A stretch of DNA of 64,000 nt from RUG100 sp034927505 (GTDB lineage Bacteria > Bacillota > Clostridia > Peptostreptococcales > Anaerovoracaceae): positions 5,488 to 69,487 of the forward strand of contig JAYFPY010000030.1 of assembly GCA_034927505.1 (NCBI GenBank). Direction: 5' to 3'. Position 1 is the stretch's first letter. Every line of letters starts with the position of its first letter. The notes beneath the pieces were generated by a model. The model saw nothing but the letters and a program-made list of their open reading frames with translations, searched no databases and had not been told where the DNA came from. The position numbers and the translations under genes are program-made. Shown one piece after another: positions 44,126-52,031 of the stretch.

Positions 44126-44788
44126 TTACTTATGTCTTTTTCTGGAGTTTATCATATGCTCTTCCATGGCTGCCGCTCCGGCCTCCACGTCGCCGTCTTT
44201 GAAGGCGCGGAAAATGCGTCTGTGTTCTTCCAGTACGGATTCAAGATAGTCGTCTTTTTTCATGGCTGCCGTTTTGGCATGCTTGACATATATTTGATAG
44301 GAAGAGAGGAGATGTCTCAGCAGCCTGTTGTGGCTGGCCTTGTATATCATCTGGTGGAAATTCACATTGATGTTGAGCATCTTGTCCACATCTTTTTTCA
44401 TGGTGTAGAATTCCATGAAATCAAAATTTTCTTCCAGAGCTTCCATCTCTTCGTCGGTTATCCTTTCGATGGCCCACCGAGTAGCCTGAACTTCATATAT
44501 CCTTCGCAGTGTGAAAATATCATCCATATCCTTGTCCGAAAGGCCTATTACAAAGGCGCCCCGGTTGGGGATGGTTTCTATCAGTCCTTCGGATTCAAGA
44601 GCGACCAGGGCTTCTCTTACAGGAGTCCTGCTGACCTGATATTCTTCGCAGATGACCTGCTCCGTCAGTTTCTGATTCTTTTTCAGCTTCCCCGAGAGTA
44701 TATCTTCTTTAAGTCTTACTGACAAGTCGGTCGACAGGGAAACGTTGGTGGATTTTACACCGGTAAGGTTTCTGACTGTTACTGCCAT
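44126..44788 (-). CDS. GntR-family regulator with FCD ligand domain
   Basis: A 220-residue transcription factor. The winged helix-turn-helix (~15-80) has LKEDILSGKLKKNQKLTEQVICEEYQVSRTPVREAL (key: SRTPVREAL), and the all-helical FCD domain (~85-215) has metal/ligand residues in NVNFHQMIYKAS (His) and EEHRRIFRAFKDGD (His). It starts three bases after the IDH stop, so it is the last gene of the aconitase operon and probably regulates it, perhaps in response to a TCA-type carboxylic acid. A TGTATACA palindrome at the aconitase promoter is a candidate site. Confidence 0.92.
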   Translation of the reverse strand: MAVTVRNLTGVKSTNVSLSTDLSVRLKEDILSGKLKKNQKLTEQVICEEYQVSRTPVREALVALESEGLIETIPNRGAFVIGLSDKDMDDIFTLRRIYEVQATRWAIERITDEEMEALEENFDFMEFYTMKKDVDKMLNINVNFHQMIYKASHNRLLRHLLSSYQIYVKHAKTAAMKKDDYLESVLEEHRRIFRAFKDGDVEAGAAAMEEHMINSRKRHK

Positions 44789-44791
44789 AGG

Positions 44792-45919
44792 CTATATCCT
44801 TTCAAGAACGTACTTGGTAAAATCATCGGCAGTATTGCCTGTGCCGTCTCCCGGAAGGGAAAGGTCTCTGCCTGCGCTTTCCAGTACAGACAAAAGTTTG
44901 TCTGCGCGGTCCGGACGGCCGATGTGGCGCAGCATCATTTCTGCAGCCTTGACCAGACTGGACGGATTGGCGTATCCTGCGATGCCGTCGGCTACCATTC
45001 TCGGCGCGCTGCCGTGGATCGCTTCGAACATGGCGTATCTGTTTCCTATGTTGGCGCTGCCGGCAGTTCCTACGCCGCCCTGTATCTGTGCAGCTTCATC
45101 GGTGATGATGTCGCCGTAGAGATTGGGCAGTATGAATACATTGAAGCCGGATCTGATCTGTTCATTGACCAGGTTGGCCGCCATGATATCTACATACCAG
45201 TCATCGCATTTGATGTCCGGATATTCTCCTGCCATGTCCTGACAGAGGGACAGAAATTTGCCGTCGGTTTTCTTCATGATATTGGCTTTGGTGACAATGG
45301 AAACATTTTTGTTACCGTTGTTTTTTGCATATTCGAATGCGGCTCTTGCCAGACGTTTTGTTCCCTGATCGGTAGTGACCTTGAAGTCCATGGATATTTC
45401 ATCTGTGATATCGACGCCGCGGCTTCCAAGAGCATATTCGCCTTCGGTGTTTTCCCTGTAGAATATCCAGTCGATATTCTTTTCGGGGATGACAACAGGA
45501 CGGACGTTGGCAAACAGATCCAGTTCCCGTCGAAGTGTTACATTGGCGCTTTCGATGTTCGGCAGGTCATCGCCTTTGCCCGGAGTAGTCGTAGGACCCT
45601 TCAGCAGGATGTGACATTCTTTGATGGCTGCCAGTACATCCGCAGGGACAGTTTCCATTTTTGCGATCCTGTTTTCCAGAGTCAGACCTTCGATGGGACG
45701 CAGTTCTATTTTTCCCGATGCGATCTCATCTGACAGCAGTTTTTTCAGTATGGCTGTGCATGAATCCATGATCACGGGGCCGATGCCGTCGCCGGCTACA
45801 GTTCCTATGATCACCTTGTCAAGTTTTGAAAAGTCGGTCGCTTTCGCGCCTGCCTTAAGGCGCTGGACTCTTTCCACCTGTTCTTTTATTATCTGTTCGA
45901 TTGCTTTTATCTGCTCCAT
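44792..45919 (-). CDS. NAD-dependent isocitrate dehydrogenase family enzyme
   Basis: A 375-residue beta-decarboxylating dehydrogenase, oxidising isocitrate to 2-oxoglutarate and CO2. Substrate-binding residues are in ESANVTLRRELDLFANVRP, YRENTEGEYALG (Tyr), TKANIMKKTDG (Lys) and NLYGDIITDEAAQIQGG (Asp). The cofactor region EAIHGSAPRMVADGIAGYANP ends the core. The Ser-x-Asn-x-x-Leu-Arg pattern and the aconitase neighbour favour isocitrate over isopropylmalate. The N terminus has an extra ~30-residue helix (EQIKAIEQIIKEQVERVQRL). It starts three bases after the aconitase stop, so the two are co-translated. Confidence 0.88.
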   Translation of the reverse strand: MEQIKAIEQIIKEQVERVQRLKAGAKATDFSKLDKVIIGTVAGDGIGPVIMDSCTAILKKLLSDEIASGKIELRPIEGLTLENRIAKMETVPADVLAAIKECHILLKGPTTTPGKGDDLPNIESANVTLRRELDLFANVRPVVIPEKNIDWIFYRENTEGEYALGSRGVDITDEISMDFKVTTDQGTKRLARAAFEYAKNNGNKNVSIVTKANIMKKTDGKFLSLCQDMAGEYPDIKCDDWYVDIMAANLVNEQIRSGFNVFILPNLYGDIITDEAAQIQGGVGTAGSANIGNRYAMFEAIHGSAPRMVADGIAGYANPSSLVKAAEMMLRHIGRPDRADKLLSVLESAGRDLSLPGDGTGNTADDFTKYVLERI

Positions 45920-45922
45920 GTC

Positions 45923-47842
45923 TTACCCCTTTATGTAGTTGATCTTTCCGCCGGCCAGGATCATTGCGATCTCCAGTTCGGAAAAATTGGTTTTAGTTTT
46001 TATATCTTTGCCTGCTGTAATATCTTTTACGATCACAGTTTCGTTCTGTACCTGGTCCACTGCATTTTCGATGACCAGTTCATGACCGATGTCGAAAAGA
46101 TCATAGTCGGCGGTATTTTCAAAGACCAGAGGAATGATGCCGCTGTTGATCAGATTGGATCTGTGTATCCTGGCAAAAGATTTTGCAATAACGAATCTGA
46201 CGCCCAGGTGAAGGGGAGCCAGCGCCGCATGTTCACGGCTGGAGCCCTGACCGTAGTTGTCTCCGCCTACGATGGCGCAGCTTTTCGCTTCTTTGCATCT
46301 CTCTGCAAACTTGCTGTCGATCTTTTCGAAGCAGTAGTTGGCAAGGTGAGGGACGTTGGATCTGTAAGGCAGCAGCCTGGAATCCGAAGGCATGATATCG
46401 TCGGTAGTGATGTTGTCTCCCGGATGGAGAGTAACAGATGCCTTGATGTCTCCGGCAAGCTTTTCGTTTCTCGGGAATGGTTTTATGTTCGGACCCATCT
46501 CGACTTTTGTATTTTCTGTACTGCAGCCCTTCGGGTACACGATGAAATTATCGTTTGGCGTAAAATCAGTATCCGCTATATGAGGCATCTCTATGCCTGA
46601 TGCATTTCCGTCTGTCAGTACGCCGGTGATGGCGGATACTGCCGCAGTCTCCGGGCTGACCAGGTATACCTGAGCATCGAGAGTGCCGCTGCGGCCCTTG
46701 AAATTTCTGTTGAATGTACGAAGAGAAACAGCGCCTGATTTCGGAGACTGTCCCATTCCGATACATGGTCCGCATGCGTTTTCGATGATCCTTGCGCCGG
46801 CTGCTATGAGATCTGCCAGAGCGCCGTTGCCGGCCATCTTAGTCAAGATCTTCGAGGATCCCGGCGAAATCACCAGGCTGACATCATCGGCAACTTTTTT
46901 ACCTTTGAGGATAGCGGCGACTTTCATAAGATCAGCGTATGATGAATTAGTGCAGCTTCCTATAGCTACCTGATCCACCTTGATCTGACCGATATCCGCA
47001 ACTGTATCCACGTTGTCCGGGCTGTGAGGTTTTGCAGCCATCGGCTTCAGTGAAGAAAGATCGATGACAAGAGTCTCGTCGTACGCCGCATCTGCATCTG
47101 CAGACAGCGGAATGTAGTCTTCTTCCCGTCCCTGGCTTTTCAGATAAGCTTTTGTGTTTTCATCGCTGGGGAAAACAGAAGTCGTTGCACCCAGTTCAGC
47201 GCCCATGTTGGTGATCGTAGCTCTGTCGGTAACGGACAGTGAAGCTACTCCTTCGCCGTGGTATTCAGCGATCTTGCCTACGCCGCCTTTTACAGTCAGC
47301 TCGCGGAGGACTTTCAAAATGACATCCTTGGCTGAACTCCACGGAGGGAGCTGGCCTTTCAGTTCTATGCCGATCACCTTCGGAACGTTGAGGGAGTAAG
47401 TGCCCTTTGCCATTGCCACAGCAACATCAAGTCCGCCGGCACCGATAGCGATCATTCCCAGTCCGCCGCCGGTAGGTGTGTGGCTGTCCGAACCCAAAAG
47501 AGTTTTGCCCGGCTTGCCGTAGTTTTCCAGGTGGAGCTGATGGCAGATACCGTTGCCCGGTTTGGAGAAAAGCACCCCGTGCCTTTTCGCAACGCTCTTG
47601 ATGAAAGCATGATCGTCAGCATTCTCAAAACCTGTCTGAAGCGTGTTATGATCGATATAAGCTACCGAAAGCTCTGTCTTTACCTTTTCTACATCCATTG
47701 CCTCCAGCTGCAGGTATACCATAGTTCCTGTGGAATCCTGCGTCAGAGTCTGATCCATCCTGATAGTGATCTCGCTGCCCGGAACCATCTCGCCGTCTGC
47801 AAGGTGATTTTCCAGGATTTTATAAGCCAGTGTTTTGCCCAT
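45923..47842 (-). CDS. Aconitate hydratase (citrate/isocitrate isomerase)
   Basis: A 639-residue [4Fe-4S] enzyme. Cluster cysteines are in IGSCTNSSYADL and ENACGPCIGMG (Cys-x-x-Cys). SHTPTGGGLGMIAIG near 140 and the swivel-domain GDNYGQGSSREHAALAP are diagnostic. The compact single-chain length is typical of clostridial and mitochondrial-type aconitases rather than AcnA (~890). It leads an operon with isocitrate dehydrogenase and the GntR regulator, giving the citrate-to-2-oxoglutarate arm used for glutamate synthesis. No citrate synthase is in the window. The SD is AAGGAGG. Confidence 0.93.
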   Translation of the reverse strand: MGKTLAYKILENHLADGEMVPGSEITIRMDQTLTQDSTGTMVYLQLEAMDVEKVKTELSVAYIDHNTLQTGFENADDHAFIKSVAKRHGVLFSKPGNGICHQLHLENYGKPGKTLLGSDSHTPTGGGLGMIAIGAGGLDVAVAMAKGTYSLNVPKVIGIELKGQLPPWSSAKDVILKVLRELTVKGGVGKIAEYHGEGVASLSVTDRATITNMGAELGATTSVFPSDENTKAYLKSQGREEDYIPLSADADAAYDETLVIDLSSLKPMAAKPHSPDNVDTVADIGQIKVDQVAIGSCTNSSYADLMKVAAILKGKKVADDVSLVISPGSSKILTKMAGNGALADLIAAGARIIENACGPCIGMGQSPKSGAVSLRTFNRNFKGRSGTLDAQVYLVSPETAAVSAITGVLTDGNASGIEMPHIADTDFTPNDNFIVYPKGCSTENTKVEMGPNIKPFPRNEKLAGDIKASVTLHPGDNITTDDIMPSDSRLLPYRSNVPHLANYCFEKIDSKFAERCKEAKSCAIVGGDNYGQGSSREHAALAPLHLGVRFVIAKSFARIHRSNLINSGIIPLVFENTADYDLFDIGHELVIENAVDQVQNETVIVKDITAGKDIKTKTNFSELEIAMILAGGKINYIKG

Positions 47843-47885
47843 TTATTTGTCCTCCTTATTTTATACAATAGTTCATTCGTGTTTA

Positions 47886-47922
47886 TGTATACAATTATAC
47901 AATCCAAGAACATTATCGTCAA
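47886..47922 (-). promoter_or_regulatory. Aconitase operon promoter with a TGTATACA palindrome
   Basis: On the reverse strand: TTGACG (47922-47917), 17 bases, TATAAT (47899-47894), then the palindrome TGTATACA (47893-47886) at the start site. The wider ATTGTATACAT resembles operators of FCD-type GntR regulators. Confidence 0.65.
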
Positions 47923-47947
47923 TGAAGTTTTTAAAAATCATAAAACA

Positions 47948-47956
47948 TGGTATAAT
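47948..47956 (+). promoter_or_regulatory. Extended -10 promoter of the 184-residue hypothetical gene
   Basis: TGGTATAAT, 45 bases before the ATG at 48002, divergent from the aconitase promoter. Confidence 0.55.
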
Positions 47957-48001
47957 ATAAATATAAATCAAACGGAAAATTATATGACTGGAGGTGTTCG
48001 T

Positions 48002-48556
48002 ATGATAAATTATGATTACTTGGAATGGGGAACGAATGTAGATCCCGAAGAAGCAATGAAAAAAATCGACTACAAGGAACTGGATGAGATGAACTTTTTT
48101 GAAACAGGCGCAGAAAATGTAGCGGTAGATGAAAAGCCTAAGGAAAATGACGAGTACAACGTATGGTTCTTTGAGAATACTTCCGATCAGCCGTGGGGCG
48201 ATGGAAACAGAGAAGAGAGAAGAACGGATATCGACGCACAGATCAAAGAATTCGTAAAAGAAGTCAAACCGGGACATGTGGACTGGGAATGGCGAGGCGG
48301 ATATTTCATCGATGCTTTTCTGCTGGAAGATGTAAAGGGAATAGAAGATTCCGAATATGACAGCGTGCTGCTGCTGGCACCGGATCCGCAGGATGCTTAT
48401 CCGCTGGCGATCATATGGGAGATGGTCCCGGAAGATAAGAGAGCACCGCTGATGAACATGCAGAGATGCGGCTGCAAGATATATGCAGCATTCAGCGATC
48501 ATTTCAAATTCCCGGATGAAAATTTCGTGTGCATCGAGATATATCTCAAGAAATAG
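48002..48556 (+). CDS. Hypothetical cytoplasmic protein, 184 residues
   Basis: I do not recognise a family. The protein is acidic, has no signal peptide or membrane helix, and is rich in aromatic residues (NVWFFENTSDQPWGD, HVDWEWRGGYFIDAFLL). It looks like a mixed alpha/beta fold: a helix-rich first third (MNYDYLEWG-like start, EEAMKKIDYKELDEM), then alternating strands (SVLLLAPDPQDAYPLAIIWEMV, GCKIYAAFSDHF). The last two Cys (RCGCK) are isolated. ATG 48002 is chosen for GGAGGT upstream; a longer frame runs into the aconitase gene. It has its own promoter and terminator and is therefore a single-gene unit. Confidence 0.8.
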   Translation: MINYDYLEWGTNVDPEEAMKKIDYKELDEMNFFETGAENVAVDEKPKENDEYNVWFFENTSDQPWGDGNREERRTDIDAQIKEFVKEVKPGHVDWEWRGGYFIDAFLLEDVKGIEDSEYDSVLLLAPDPQDAYPLAIIWEMVPEDKRAPLMNMQRCGCKIYAAFSDHFKFPDENFVCIEIYLKK

Positions 48557-48587
48557 ACACTGAAATATTATCGAAATATGTTTTTGA

Positions 48588-48622
48588 AGTATCCGCCGAA
48601 AACACAGGCGGATACTTTTATA
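48588..48622 (+). terminator. Terminator after the 184-residue gene
   Basis: AGTATCCGCC, 9-base loop, GGCGGATACT, then TTTATA. Confidence 0.8.
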
Positions 48623-48640
48623 GTAAGTTGGCGAAAAATA

Positions 48641-48649
48641 TGGTATATT
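48641..48649 (+). promoter_or_regulatory. Extended -10 directly before the DUF5685 gene
   Basis: TGGTATATT ends seven bases before the ATG at 48657 and no SD lies between, so the mRNA may be leaderless. Confidence 0.5.
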
Positions 48650-48656
48650 GATTGTT

Positions 48657-49535
48657 ATGTTAGGTTATGTAACTACAGAAAATGCAGAATTGAAAATGAA
48701 GGACTATGAATTGTACAGCGGCTATTACTGCGGCGTGTGCAAGTCTATAGGCAAAAGATACGGGCAGGTGCCCAGGTTGGTCCTGTCTTATGATGCGGCT
48801 TTTCTGGCACTGCTGCTGGCCGGCGTCACAGACAATGAAAACACAGTCAGCAGGGAACACTGCATCATACATCACATCAAGAAAAAAACTGTTGTGCGCA
48901 ACGATGTGGTGGACTACAGCGGAGATGTCATGCTCATACTGGCATGGCACAATATAGAAGACGATGCTAACGATGAAGGGAAAATATATGCAAAAGCCAC
49001 TTTGAAAGCAATGAAGGGACTGTACAAAAAACTGGAATCGAAGAGGAACCGCCTGTGCGAAGATATAAAAGAAGGACTGGCGGAGCTGGCTGAATGCGAG
49101 AAAAGAAAAGCTGACAGCATCGACGGACCGGGTTCGGCATTCGGAAAAATAATGGCTGCGGTAATGACCGGTTACGAGCCGGCTTCCGGCAGCGCCAGGG
49201 CCCTTGCCGGGATAGGATATCATCTGGGTATGTGGATATATCTGATGGATGCCTGGGACGATCTGGAAAAGGACATTGATTCGGGCTCGTACAACCCGCT
49301 CATATACAGATTCGAATATGAAGATGGAGAATCTAAGGATAATTTCAGAAAGAGGATATATGATGACGTGGAACGCAACCTGATGATATACCTTGCTGAA
49401 TTATCTAAATCTGCAGATCTTCTTGATATCCGCAGAAATAAAGATATAATAGAGAACATAATATACATGGGGCTTTTGAGGAGGACTGAGAAAGCTCTCG
49501 GAAAGGATGAAAATGAGAATGGGAAATCCATATGA
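48657..49535 (+). CDS. DUF5685 family protein
   Basis: A 292-residue, mostly helical protein of unknown function. Conserved-looking points are the N-terminal YYCGVCKSIGKRYG (Cys-x-x-Cys), LSYDAAFLALLLAG, then HCIIHHIKKK with clustered His, and an acidic LMDAWDDLEKDIDSGSYNPL near 205-225. The Asp-rich segment and all-alpha pattern recall isoprenoid-synthase-like folds, but that is only an impression. The ATG at 48657 is preferred over a TTG at 48648 that lies inside the -10. It overlaps the DnaJ-like gene by 23 bases, and DUF5685 genes commonly sit beside such genes. Confidence 0.78.
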   Translation: MLGYVTTENAELKMKDYELYSGYYCGVCKSIGKRYGQVPRLVLSYDAAFLALLLAGVTDNENTVSREHCIIHHIKKKTVVRNDVVDYSGDVMLILAWHNIEDDANDEGKIYAKATLKAMKGLYKKLESKRNRLCEDIKEGLAELAECEKRKADSIDGPGSAFGKIMAAVMTGYEPASGSARALAGIGYHLGMWIYLMDAWDDLEKDIDSGSYNPLIYRFEYEDGESKDNFRKRIYDDVERNLMIYLAELSKSADLLDIRRNKDIIENIIYMGLLRRTEKALGKDENENGKSI

Positions 49536-50100
49536 AATACTGGAGATAAACGAAGGGGCCAGCGAAGAGGAAATAAAGGCGGCTTACAAAAAGATGGTAA
49601 AAAAATATCATCCGGACAGATATCAGAACAATCCTCTGGCAGACCTTGCCGAGGAAAAGCTGAGAGAGGTCAACGAGGCTTATGACTATCTGATGAAGAA
49701 CGGAGCCGGCAGTTCCGGCGGATACGGCGGAGGATATTCGGGAAACAGCAGCGCAGCGGCACCTGAGTTCGCCAAGATAAGGCGGGATCTTGACGCCAAC
49801 AACTTGGCGGCAGCCGAAGATGGTCTGCGCAGAGTTAATATAAAAAATGCAGAATGGATATTCCTCAACGGGATGCTGTCATATAAGAAGGGCAGATATG
49901 ATGAAGCTGTATCGGATATACAGCAGGCCTGTAATATGGAGCCCAACAATACTGAATACAGAAGGGCGCTGAATACTCTGATGAGTGCCGGAGGCGGATA
50001 CAGGCAGCAGGCTATGGGCAGAGGATACGGCGGCAGTGACGATCTTCTCTGTTCGGCGTGCCAGTGCTATATATGCGGCGACTGCGCAGGATGCTGGTGA
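49513..50100 (+). CDS. J-domain protein with a short Cys-rich tail
   Basis: A 195-residue protein. The J domain (3-70) is complete: NPYEILEINEGASEEEIKAAYKKMVKKYHPDRYQ, with HPD (shown in parts: ASEEEIKAAY, KYHPDRY). A Gly/Ser-rich linker (SSGGYGGGYSGNSS) joins it to a helical repeat region (~90-160) similar to TPR. The last 19 residues are Cys-rich, LLCSACQCYICGDCAGCW, with six Cys. It lacks the DnaJ zinc-finger and C-terminal domains, so it is a specialised co-chaperone for DnaK. ATG 49513 has GAAAGGA upstream; 49507 and 49519 are alternatives. It is between the DUF5685 gene and a membrane protein gene. Confidence 0.87.
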   Translation: MRMGNPYEILEINEGASEEEIKAAYKKMVKKYHPDRYQNNPLADLAEEKLREVNEAYDYLMKNGAGSSGGYGGGYSGNSSAAAPEFAKIRRDLDANNLAAAEDGLRRVNIKNAEWIFLNGMLSYKKGRYDEAVSDIQQACNMEPNNTEYRRALNTLMSAGGGYRQQAMGRGYGGSDDLLCSACQCYICGDCAGCW

Positions 50101-50101
50101 T

Positions 50102-50629
50102 ATGGAAAACAAAAAGACATACAGGATAGCTCTTGGAGGGATATGTCTGGCTCTTTCAGCAGTCTCTCTGTACTTTGCATCATTCATACCCGGAGTCGAG
50201 CTGACCATGTATGCTCTCAGCTCGGTGTTCGTATGTGTAGCCGTGGCCGAGACGGGCGTAAAGGGAGGCCTGCTGGTGTATGTCGGATCTGCCGTGCTGG
50301 GGTTCCTCCTAATGCCGGGAAAGCTGGGAGTCCTGCCGTATTTATGCTTTTTCGGGATATATCCGGTACTGAAACTTTTTGCGGAGAAGATAAAAAACAG
50401 ACCTCTGCAGATGGCGGTAAAACTAATATTTTTTGCTGTCATAGTATTTATAACATACGGCCTGTTCAGAAGTATTTTCTTTGCAAATATAAAACTGCCT
50501 GACTTTGGAAAGATAGGCCTTATAGTGTTTGCTCTGGTCATGTTTCTTCTGTATGATTTTATTCTGACCGGCGTCGTAGCCTTTTACAGAAGACGGATCA
50601 GAAGGGAAAAAGAAATCAAATTATCATGA
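50102..50629 (+). CDS. Small polytopic membrane protein, 175 residues
   Basis: A membrane protein with about five helices (LGGICLALSAVSLYFASFI, GGLLVYVGSAVLGFLLMPG, LGVLPYLCFFGIYPVLKLF, AVKLIFFAVIVFITYGLF, GLIVFALVMFLLYDFILTGVV). The first two thirds resemble the substrate-binding S components of ECF transporters, but no ECF signature is certain. It ends with a basic tail (YRRRIRREKEI). ATG 50102 comes one base after the DnaJ-like stop, so the three genes from 48657 form one operon. No function is proposed. Confidence 0.75.
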   Translation: MENKKTYRIALGGICLALSAVSLYFASFIPGVELTMYALSSVFVCVAVAETGVKGGLLVYVGSAVLGFLLMPGKLGVLPYLCFFGIYPVLKLFAEKIKNRPLQMAVKLIFFAVIVFITYGLFRSIFFANIKLPDFGKIGLIVFALVMFLLYDFILTGVVAFYRRRIRREKEIKLS

Positions 50630-50636
50630 CAGCATG

Positions 50637-50666
50637 TTGACATTCACGGGGCGTGTGTGGTAGTAT
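50637..50666 (+). promoter_or_regulatory. Consensus-like promoter of a small RNA
   Basis: TTGACA (50637-50642), 18 bases, TAGTAT (50661-50666). There is no reading frame behind it. Confidence 0.7.
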
Positions 50667-50672
50667 AGCAGT

Positions 50673-50808
50673 AGAATAAAAGTGAAGCAAGATTTAGTTT
50701 GCAAAGGTCGGCCCAGGGCTGACAATAAAAAAGCTTTCTTTCTTATTCACATTTCATATACCAAAGGGCTGTGAGCGGCGTAGCTGCATAACAGCTTTTT
50801 GGTTTTTT
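50673..50808 (+). ncRNA. Probable structured small RNA of ~130 nt, family not identified
   Basis: About 130 bases between a strong promoter and two terminators, with no plausible protein. An outer stem GAATAA (50674-50679) pairs with TTATTC (50743-50748). Inside are two hairpins, GCAA/TTGC near 50687-50702 and GTCGGC/GCTGAC near 50708-50723. The 3' end is a long hairpin: GCTGT, then nested GCGGC/GCTGC, then ACAGC and TTTTT (50768-50800). The arrangement could suit a 6S-like or another regulatory RNA, but it does not match a family I recognise. It is convergent to deoC. Confidence 0.55.
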
Positions 50809-50812
50809 GTCG

Positions 50813-50838
50813 GCGGACAGATCAGTGTCCGCTTTTTT
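50813..50838 (+). terminator. Second, backup terminator overlapping the end of deoC
   Basis: GCGGACA, 6-base loop, TGTCCGC, TTTTTT. It reads in the + direction, so it backs up the small-RNA terminator; its stem lies in the last deoC codons and stop. Confidence 0.8.
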
Positions 50839-51490
50839 CGTATTCTTTCATTATAGCCACTGTTGCCGATGCGCCTATGCGGTCGGCTCCGGCGTTTATC
50901 ATGGCTCTTGCGGCGGCAAGATCTCTGATGCCCCCGCTGGCCTTTACCAGTGCCATATTGCCGACGCACTCTTTCATGAACGCCACGTCCTTTGCAGTCG
51001 CGCCGCCGCCGGTGAATCCGGTGCTGGTCTTTACGAATGCAGCGGAGGCTTTTACAGCCAGGCCGCATGCCGTACGTATTTCATCCATTGTAAGAAGATG
51101 TGTCTCAAGGATCACCTTCAGGAGCGCATCGTGCTGATATGCGATATCTGACACAGCGGCGATATCGGCTTCTGCATATTCAAGGTCTCCGCTTTTCAGA
51201 GCACCTATGTTCATGACCATGTCGATCTCATTGGCTCCGTTCTCACAGGCGATATCGGCTTCACGGGCTTTTGAGGAGCTTTCCATGGCGCCGAGAGGAA
51301 AGCCCACTACAGAGGTCACGCCTACATCTGTATCTGCGAGAAGCGAAGTGGCCGTTGTCACATAACATGAATTCACGCAGACTGAATAGAAATTATACTG
51401 ACGTGCTTCGCGGCACAGCTTTTGTATATCTGTTGCTGTGGCCTCGGGCTTGAGCAGCGTATGATCGAAATATCGGTTGAATGGTTTCAT
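50822..51490 (-). CDS. deoC: Deoxyribose-phosphate aldolase
   Basis: A 222-residue class I aldolase that splits 2-deoxyribose 5-phosphate into glyceraldehyde 3-phosphate and acetaldehyde during deoxynucleoside use. The Schiff-base Lys is in AFVKTSTGFTGGGAT, the second Lys in VKASGGIRD, and the catalytic Asp in NEIDMVMNIGAL. The start at 51490 (MKPFNRYFDHTLLKP) has AAGGAGGA nine bases upstream; the longer frame to 51544 has none. No other deo genes are near. Confidence 0.95.
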   Translation of the reverse strand: MKPFNRYFDHTLLKPEATATDIQKLCREARQYNFYSVCVNSCYVTTATSLLADTDVGVTSVVGFPLGAMESSSKAREADIACENGANEIDMVMNIGALKSGDLEYAEADIAAVSDIAYQHDALLKVILETHLLTMDEIRTACGLAVKASAAFVKTSTGFTGGGATAKDVAFMKECVGNMALVKASGGIRDLAAARAMINAGADRIGASATVAIMKEYEKSGH

Positions 51491-51653
51491 TTGCAGATCC
51501 TCCTTGTGCAATGCTCTGTACATTATACCATGGGACAGCATCAAAGAAATATTTTTAATAAGATGAACTGACAGTTAAATATTGACTGATGATTTATTAA
51601 CTTTTGGTCAAAAATATACCTATAATAAATCAGCGGAGGAGGAGTGCGCACAC

Positions 51654-52031
51654 ATGAAAGCTGATAAAAAGGATATGGGAAGACGGATAAAAAAGGCCAG
51701 ACTGGGGAAAGGCCTGACGCAGGAGCAGCTGGCGGAGATGATAGATACCAGCATAACTCATATCAGTCATATCGAAAATTCAAAGGGGAATGCCAGCATC
51801 GATACGGTGATAGCCATAATGAACGCACTTGATCTGATGCCGGATGAACTGTTCTGCGGCGTGGTCAATACGGCAAAACCGCAGCTGATGAAAGAAACGG
51901 CAGATATACTGGACAAATTTTCAGTGGAAAGAGTTCGGCTGCTGAATCAGCAGCTTGAGCTGGAATTGGAATTGGGGGAGAGAAAAGATGCAGGGGAAAA
52001 AGGAAAGGCCTCTGATCCTGTGCATAGGTGA
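51654..52031 (+). CDS. XRE-family helix-turn-helix regulator
   Basis: A 125-residue DNA-binding protein. The Cro/C1-type HTH (~10-65) reads GRRIKKARLGKGLTQEQL, then TSITHISHIENSKGNASIDTVIAIMNALDL. A C-terminal helix with Leu/Glu repeats (LLNQQLELELELGERK) may form a coiled coil. ATG 51654 follows GGAGGAGGAG. It overlaps the LytTR gene by 44 bases, so the two are translationally coupled and may act together. The regulated genes are unknown; deoC (divergent) and modABC are the closest. Confidence 0.88.
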   Translation: MKADKKDMGRRIKKARLGKGLTQEQLAEMIDTSITHISHIENSKGNASIDTVIAIMNALDLMPDELFCGVVNTAKPQLMKETADILDKFSVERVRLLNQQLELELELGERKDAGEKGKASDPVHR

